This document shows positions 59,505 to 64,000 of a stretch of 64,000 nucleotides of DNA, in pieces. Numbering within the stretch: position 1 is the stretch's first letter; every line of letters starts with the position of its first letter. Position numbers and translations under genes: made by a program. The notes beneath the pieces were generated by a model. That model searched no databases, was not told where the DNA came from, and saw only the letters and a program-made list of their open reading frames with translations. Location: NCBI GenBank assembly GCA_964496975.1, contig CAZCBN010000003.1, forward strand, positions 1-64,000, in the 5' to 3' direction. Source of the DNA: CAZCBN01 sp964496975. GTDB taxonomy: Bacteria; Planctomycetota; Phycisphaerae; Phycisphaerales; UBA1924.

Positions 59505-60061
59505 CGCGAAGCCCCCTCCGCCCCGTGCCCGGCCGAAGCCGCAGACCCCGCGACGCCCATCGAACCACCCACACCCATCGAACCACCCACACCCGCTGAT
59601 CCGCCCACACCCGCCGCCACACCCACCCGCGCGGGCGCCCGCTTCACCATCGTCAGCCGCATCCCCCGCGAGGGCCGCTTCTCATACACCACTTCGTCCA
59701 TCACCTCGCGGATGATGTGCACCCCAAGCCCCCCGGGCTTGATGTCGTCCAGCTCCCGGCCCTTCATCGCCACCGGGTCCACCTGCCGAGCCTCGTCCTC
59801 GATCACCACCCGCAGCCCCTCGGGCCGCCCCGCGTGCTCCGACAAGGGCCAGATGCTCACCCAGATCGGCTGGTCCGTCGCCCGGTCATACCCGTGCCGG
59901 ATCACGTTGCACAGCGCCTCGTCCACCGCCAGCTGGATCTTCGCGCAGTGCAGGTCGTCAAACCCCAGCCGCTTCGCCACAGAACCCACAAGCTCCCGAG
60001 CCCCGCTCAGGTACAACGGATTGCTCAGCAACTCGATGCGGATGTGTGGACGCTCGCTCAT
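59501..60061 (-). CDS. RsbW-like serine kinase / anti-sigma factor (HATPase)
   Basis: This is a 186-residue protein with a GHKL ATPase fold. The N-box is KIQLAVDEALCNVIRHGY (E48, N52) and the G-box DDIKPGGLGVHIIREVMDEV; the end has GMRLTMVKR. These proteins bind a sigma factor or phosphorylate a STAS antagonist. The start at 60061 removes low-complexity upstream sequence. The last 40 residues are a Gly/Val/Ser/Met repeat coded by 18-base tandem repeats. It is coupled to the STAS gene by a 4-base overlap. Confidence 0.87.
   Translation of the reverse strand: MSERPHIRIELLSNPLYLSGARELVGSVAKRLGFDDLHCAKIQLAVDEALCNVIRHGYDRATDQPIWVSIWPLSEHAGRPEGLRVVIEDEARQVDPVAMKGRELDDIKPGGLGVHIIREVMDEVVYEKRPSRGMRLTMVKRAPARVGVAAGVGGSAGVGGSMGVGGSMGVAGSAASAGHGAEGASR
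59556..59609. repeat. 18-base tandem repeat coding the kinase C-terminal tail
   Basis: Three copies of an 18-base unit (CCCATCGAACCACCCACA, the third diverged) code the Gly-Val-Gly-Gly-Ser-Met repeat at the end of the RsbW-like protein. Confidence 0.9.
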
Positions 60062-60116
60062 GCGTTCGGACTCCGCCCCAGGCGACGCCGGACCCAACTC
60101 CCCGACACCCCAAACT

Positions 60117-60164
60117 CCCCGGCCCCCAGACACCCCGGCCCCCAGACACCCCGGCCCCCGGACA
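60117..60164. repeat. 16-base intergenic tandem repeat
   Basis: CCCCGGCCCCCAGACA occurs three times (third with one change) between the RsbW-like gene start and the small lipoprotein stop. The unit length is not a multiple of three. Confidence 0.9.
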
Positions 60165-60183
60165 CCCAGGCCCCGAGGCCCTC

Positions 60184-60627
60184 TCAGCCCCCTCCGCCCG
60201 TCCCGGCCGACCGGGCCTCGGGCCCCGGCTCACCACTCATCGGCCCGGCCGACGCCCCCGCCGCAGACGCCGCAGGATCCGGCAACCCGCCAAGCCACGC
60301 CGTCCAACGCGCCACCGCCTCCGATCGTTCCCAGGGCGGCCCCGCATAATCGTATCCGAGGGTTTCCCCTGTGAGCGCTTCCAGCGTCCGAATCGCAAAA
60401 AGCCGCGCCGCGGGGTCGTTGCTCTCAAGCTGCCGAATCAGCTCCACCGCCGACGCCCGGTCGACACCCGCCGCCCCCACCCCACTCCCCGCGCCACCCC
60501 CAGAAGCGGCGCCCCGGTCCTCCGCCGCCTCCACGATCGCGTCCAGCCGCAGGTTCGGGTCGGGCGAGTTGAACCCCCGCGGCGTCTGGCACCCGCCCAC
60601 CAGCCCGCCCGCCAGACCCCACGCCAT
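60184..60627 (-). CDS. Small putative lipoprotein with HEAT-like helices
   Basis: This is a 147-residue frame starting MAWGLAGGLVGGCQTPRG, which reads as a short lipoprotein signal with Cys at 13. The body SPDPNLRLDAIVEAAEDR and SAVELIRQLESNDPAARLFAIRTLEALTGETLGYDY looks like a helical repeat of HEAT type, followed by PPWERSEAVARWTAWL. The frame is open far upstream into the antisense of guaA, but that part is a shadow. Its stop follows the intergenic 16-base repeat. Function unknown; possibly an envelope protein. Confidence 0.7.
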   Translation of the reverse strand: MAWGLAGGLVGGCQTPRGFNSPDPNLRLDAIVEAAEDRGAASGGGAGSGVGAAGVDRASAVELIRQLESNDPAARLFAIRTLEALTGETLGYDYAGPPWERSEAVARWTAWLGGLPDPAASAAGASAGPMSGEPGPEARSAGTGGGG

Positions 60628-60762
60628 CACCCCCGCCCACGCCGATCCGCGGCCCACACCCCTCGACGCGACGCGCCCCCACCAGCCCGAGTACCCTCCC
60701 CCCTTCCACAACCAGCCGCCCCGGGCCCCCACAAGCGCCCCCCGCACCCCACCACACACAAA

Positions 60763-62331
60763 ATGGCCACATCGCACCACGAGGTCATCCCCATCCTGGA
60801 CTTCGGCTCCCAGACCGCCCAGCTCATCGCACGGCGCGTTCGAGAGGCCGGCGTCTTCTCCACGCTCCTCAGCCCCACCGTCTCCGCCGAACAACTCCGA
60901 CGGATGAACCCAAAGGGCATCATCCTCTCCGGCGGCCCCGCCAGCGTACATGAACCCGGCTCCCCCACCATGGACCCCGAGATCCTCCGCCTCGGCGTCC
61001 CCGTCCTGGGCATCTGCTACGGCATGCAGCTCGCCTGCCAACTCCTCGGCGCCACCGTCGAGAAAGCCGACCACCGCGAGTTCGGCCGCGCAAGCCTCAA
61101 CATCGACGCCCCGGGCGATCTTCTCAACGACATCCCCCAACGCACCGCCGTCTGGATGTCCCACGGCGACCAGGTCCACAATCTCGACCCCGCCCGCTTC
61201 CAAACCCTCGCCGCAACCCCAACCTGCCCGAACGCCGTCGTCCGCTCCCGCCCCGCCGGCAACGCCCTCTCCCCCTTCTTCGGCGTCCAGTTCCACCCCG
61301 AGGTCACCCACACCCCCCACGGCACCGACATCCTCCGAAACTTCCTCTACAACATCTGCCGCTGCGCCGGCACCTGGCGCATGGCCGACTTCGCCGACGC
61401 CCAGATCGCCCGAATCCGCCAGCAGGTCGGCACCCGCCACGTCATCTGCGGCCTCTCCGGCGGGGTCGACTCCTCCGTCGCCGCCGTCCTCATCCACCGC
61501 GCCATCGGCGACCAGCTCCACTGCGTCTTCGTCGACAACGGCCTCCTCCGCAAGAACGAACGCCCGCTCGTCGAGTCCACCTTCCGCGACCACTTCAGCA
61601 TCGACCTCCGCGTCGTCGACGCGACCGAGCCCTTCCTCGCCGACCTCGCCGGCGTCACCGACCCCCAGGAAAAACGCCGCCGCATCGGCCACCGCTTCAT
61701 CGACGTCTTCAAGCACGCCGCCAAGGACATCCCAGACGCCGCCCTCCTCGCCCAGGGCACCCTCTACCCAGACGTCATCGAGTCGGGCCAGGGCCACGCC
61801 GGCATCTCCGCCAACATCAAACTCCACCACAACGTCGGCGGCCTCCCCGAGCAACTCGGCTTCGAACTCCTCGAGCCCCTCCGCGACCTCTTCAAAGACG
61901 AAGTGCGCAAACTCGGCCAAGTCCTCGGCATCCCCGACCAACTCGTCTGGCGCCACCCCTTCCCCGGTCCCGGCCTCGCCGTTCGAGTCCTGGGCGAGGT
62001 CACCCCCAAAAAGCTCGACATCCTCCGCGACGCCGACGAGATCCTCCTCGAAGAAATCGTCGCCGCCGAGCTCTACCGCCGCACCAGCCAGGTCTTCGCC
62101 GTCCTCCTCCCCGTGCAGTCCGTGGGCGTCATGGGCGACGGCCGCACCTACGAAAGCACCATCGCCGTGCGCGCCGTCGAGACCCAAGACTTCATGACCG
62201 CCGACTGGGCCCGCATCCCCTACGACGTCCTCGCCACCATCTCCAGCCGCATCATCAACGAGGTCCGCGGCGTGAACCGTGTCGTCTACGACATCTCAAG
62301 CAAACCCCCCGCGACGATCGAGTGGGAGTAA
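60763..62331 (+). CDS. guaA: GMP synthase (glutamine-hydrolysing)
   Basis: This is a 522-residue two-domain enzyme converting XMP to GMP. The amidotransferase half has PILDFGSQTAQLIARRVRE, the nucleophile GICYGMQLACQ (C85) and VQFHPEVTHT (H178, E180). The synthetase half has the ATP-pyrophosphatase loop CGLSGGVDSSVAAVL (230-242), FVDNGLLRKNE, QGTLYPDVIES, HHNVGGLPE and the C-terminal RVVYDISSKPPATIEWE. The start is the ATG at 60763. Full length with every motif in place; strongly C-ending codons. Confidence 0.97.
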   Translation: MATSHHEVIPILDFGSQTAQLIARRVREAGVFSTLLSPTVSAEQLRRMNPKGIILSGGPASVHEPGSPTMDPEILRLGVPVLGICYGMQLACQLLGATVEKADHREFGRASLNIDAPGDLLNDIPQRTAVWMSHGDQVHNLDPARFQTLAATPTCPNAVVRSRPAGNALSPFFGVQFHPEVTHTPHGTDILRNFLYNICRCAGTWRMADFADAQIARIRQQVGTRHVICGLSGGVDSSVAAVLIHRAIGDQLHCVFVDNGLLRKNERPLVESTFRDHFSIDLRVVDATEPFLADLAGVTDPQEKRRRIGHRFIDVFKHAAKDIPDAALLAQGTLYPDVIESGQGHAGISANIKLHHNVGGLPEQLGFELLEPLRDLFKDEVRKLGQVLGIPDQLVWRHPFPGPGLAVRVLGEVTPKKLDILRDADEILLEEIVAAELYRRTSQVFAVLLPVQSVGVMGDGRTYESTIAVRAVETQDFMTADWARIPYDVLATISSRIINEVRGVNRVVYDISSKPPATIEWE

Positions 62332-62789
62332 CCGCCGCCACCCCGCCCCACCCAGTCCATCCGATCCCCGCAGCAAATCGCGCGCGGGCGGCGTCGTCAC
62401 GCCCCCACCCACGGACGGCCTACGGACCGCCCACATCGCGGGTGTCTACCGCCCAGCGTCCATGACCTCCTCCCGCCGCCCCGCACCGGACACACCGCGA
62501 ATCTCGCCACCCAAGTTCTTGCCCCCGCTTCACCTCCGAGCGCCGAGCCGGGTTTCCGCATCGGTGTTTCTACCGGACGCTTGACGCAAACTTGATGCTT
62601 CGATACGTTGACGTGAGCACCGTTGGGGGTTTCCAAAACGCATCCGTTTCATGTCGAGGCGATGGTCCCGCGTCAATCGAGCGCGTGTTCTCGTTTGTCC
62701 AGAGAGCCTTCGCCCCGATCCATTTTTGTACGCACGGGGCCACCGCGACAGCTGTGCGGCGGCGTCGTGCCATGGGGGTATTGACCGTG
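62332..62789. other. Intergenic region after guaA
   Basis: This is about 460 bases without a credible gene. The second half is less GC-rich. TTGACG at 62581-62586 followed after 17 bases by TACGTT (62604-62609) is a possible weak promoter for the secreted repeat protein, leaving a leader of about 180 bases. No riboswitch or terminator fold stood out. Confidence 0.45.
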
Positions 62790-64000
62790 ATGAACCCGAA
62801 GACCCGTTTCCTCGCCGCCCTGTGCGGCACCGCGATCGCCTCCGGCGCGCTCGCGCAGCCCCTCGGCGCCATCGACCTCGGCGCCGTCGCCACCAGCGAT
62901 GACATCTTCGCGATCGGCTCCGAAGGCAGCAGCTTCGACACCGAGCTCGGCCTCTGGGCCGCCGACGGCACCTTCCTCGGCACCGACGACGACAGCGGCA
63001 CCGGCCTCACCAGCCTTCTCTCCGGCCTCACCCTCCCCGCCGGCGAGTATTTCTTCAGCGTCTCCGGCTTCAGCTCCACCAACTTCGCCAACGGCTTCGC
63101 CGTGACCGTCGCCCCCACCTCCGCCTCGGGCCAGGCCGCCGGCGTCGCCAACGCCACCCCCTGGAACACCACCATCGACCCCGGCGAGGCCCAGTTCTTC
63201 CGCTTCGAAGTCCTCCCGGGCCAGGGCGGCTCCTTCTGCCCCCCGACCACCACCATCACCGAGAACGAGCCCGACTGCGGCCTCCCCGATGACTCCGTCA
63301 ACGGCGGCTGCAACGGCCTCACCTTCCTCACCCAGCCCCTCGTCAGCGGCGACGTCTTCTGCGGCACCGGCGCCTTCGACGGCGCCTCCCGCGACACCGA
63401 CTGGTTCGAGATCGTCCTCACCGAGACCAGCACCGTGACCTGGACCGTCACCGCGCGGTTCGCGTCCCTCGCCGGCATCGTCGACAGCGGCGGCATCGCG
63501 GGCGACGGCTTCTGCGCCACCGGCGCCTTCGTCAGCTCCGACACCGCCAACGCCGGCGAGACCGCCACCGCCACCGCCGTCCTCGGCCCCGGCACCTGGT
63601 ACCTCTTCGCTGCCCCCGACTTCCTCGCCAACGTCATCTGCGGCACCGAGTACTTCGCCGAAGTCAACATCGAGCCCTTCGTCATCACCCCGCCCGCCAA
63701 CCCCATCGACCTCGGCACCATCGCCGGCCCCACCGACACCTTCAGCATCAACAGCGCCGGCAGCGACTTCGACACCGAGCTCGGCCTCTGGGACGCCAAC
63801 GGCGCCCTCATCGCCACCAACGACGACGTCTCCTTCCCCGCCGACGTCACCAGCATCATCTCCGACCTGACCCTGCCCACCGGCCAGTACTTCTTCAGCA
63901 TCTCCGGCTTCAACACCATCTTCGCCTTCGGCTTCTCCGCCACCATTGACGCCGGTCTCGGCGGCGAGGGCGGCAACGCGGCCGGCACCGCCAACGCCAC
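62790..64000 (+). CDS. Secreted repeat protein, N-terminal part (runs off the window)
   Basis: An open frame from the ATG at 62790 continues to the last base without a stop (403 codons seen). It starts with a signal peptide (MNPKTRFLAALCGTAIASGALAQ). A block of the form FDTELGLWAADGTFLGTDDD...LTLPAGEYFFSVSGF near residues 48-90 recurs near 325-375 (DTELGLWDANGALIATNDD), so the mature part has at least two related beta-sandwich modules. Between them is a Cys-containing module with PDCGLPDDSVNGGCNG. Such modules resemble pre-peptidase C-terminal type domains of secreted proteins. The protein may end in a dockerin-like tail beyond the window. Confidence 0.85.
   Translation, partial: MNPKTRFLAALCGTAIASGALAQPLGAIDLGAVATSDDIFAIGSEGSSFDTELGLWAADGTFLGTDDDSGTGLTSLLSGLTLPAGEYFFSVSGFSSTNFANGFAVTVAPTSASGQAAGVANATPWNTTIDPGEAQFFRFEVLPGQGGSFCPPTTTITENEPDCGLPDDSVNGGCNGLTFLTQPLVSGDVFCGTGAFDGASRDTDWFEIVLTETSTVTWTVTARFASLAGIVDSGGIAGDGFCATGAFVSSDTANAGETATATAVLGPGTWYLFAAPDFLANVICGTEYFAEVNIEPFVITPPANPIDLGTIAGPTDTFSINSAGSDFDTELGLWDANGALIATNDDVSFPADVTSIISDLTLPTGQYFFSISGFNTIFAFGFSATIDAGLGGEGGNAAGTANA

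Noticed and set aside
60628..62187. Long open frame antisense to guaA, upstream of the small lipoprotein
   Set aside because: Only the last 147 codons (from 60627) look like a protein. The rest mirrors guaA codons and is acidic/Gly-rich shadow.
62570..64000. A minus-strand open frame through the last 1.4 kb
   Set aside because: The plus strand has a signal peptide and repeated modules with good codon use; the minus frame is its mirror.

Overview
The window looks like part of a high-GC planctomycete genome, most likely Phycisphaerae. The evidence is two secreted proteins ending in the dockerin-like tail with an almost C-terminal Gly-Cys or Cys-Gly, two pseudopilin-like proteins with the FTLIELLVVIA signal, two membrane proteins with a CxxC...CxEC zinc-ribbon signature, and very GC-rich codons. 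These family-to-taxon links are from general knowledge, not from a search. Three runs of exactly 10 N (1677-1686, 6243-6252, 33287-33296) mark scaffold gaps, so this is a draft or metagenome assembly. Each gap lies inside a gene. No rRNA, CRISPR array, transposase, integrase or replication origin was seen. One tRNA, tRNA-Glu(TTC), is present.

0-24.5 kb is mixed core and secreted functions: a partial conserved protein; an anthranilate/aminodeoxychorismate synthase glutaminase; a DUF1444-like protein; acpP and fabF; a lone fliN; a pseudopilin/dockerin-protein pair of lower GC; a GH15 glucoamylase-like enzyme; purM; a large zinc-ribbon membrane protein; a methyltransferase; metK; nadD; tRNA-Glu; a cysteine dioxygenase overlapping a cysteine desulfurase; a second dockerin/pseudopilin pair; and a secreted metallophosphoesterase.

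24.5-51.8 kb is one large surface-polysaccharide locus. It starts with a sugar aminotransferase, a glucose-1-phosphate cytidylyltransferase and a CDP-glucose 4,6-dehydratase. Export and chain-length genes follow: a Wza-like lipoprotein, a Wzz-like protein, a BY-kinase-like protein without a usable P-loop, an O-antigen ligase/polymerase and a flippase. Next come a CmoB-like methyltransferase, GT4 and GT2 enzymes, two acyltransferases, a lipoprotein clan GH-A glycosidase and a three-domain GT2-WecG-GT2 glycosyltransferase. Most of these genes overlap by 4 bases at stop/start. An opposite-strand gene encodes an unusual fusion of a nucleotidyltransferase-like domain, a hexapeptide helix and an initiating sugar-phosphate transferase. 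The locus closes with the dTDP-rhamnose genes rfbA-rfbC-rfbD-rfbB. Together these can make CDP- and dTDP-deoxysugars, start the lipid-linked unit, extend, decorate, flip, polymerise and export it.

51.8-64 kb returns to core genes: a Gfo/Idh/MocA oxidoreductase, infA, a secreted GH16 enzyme, ftsY, ribH-nusB, a UbiA prenyltransferase, an anti-sigma-type kinase, a STAS protein and an MlaE permease in a row, a small lipoprotein, guaA, and the 5' part of a secreted repeat protein that runs off the end. Short GC-rich tandem repeats are scattered through the window. Those inside genes have units of 3n bases, while several intergenic ones do not.
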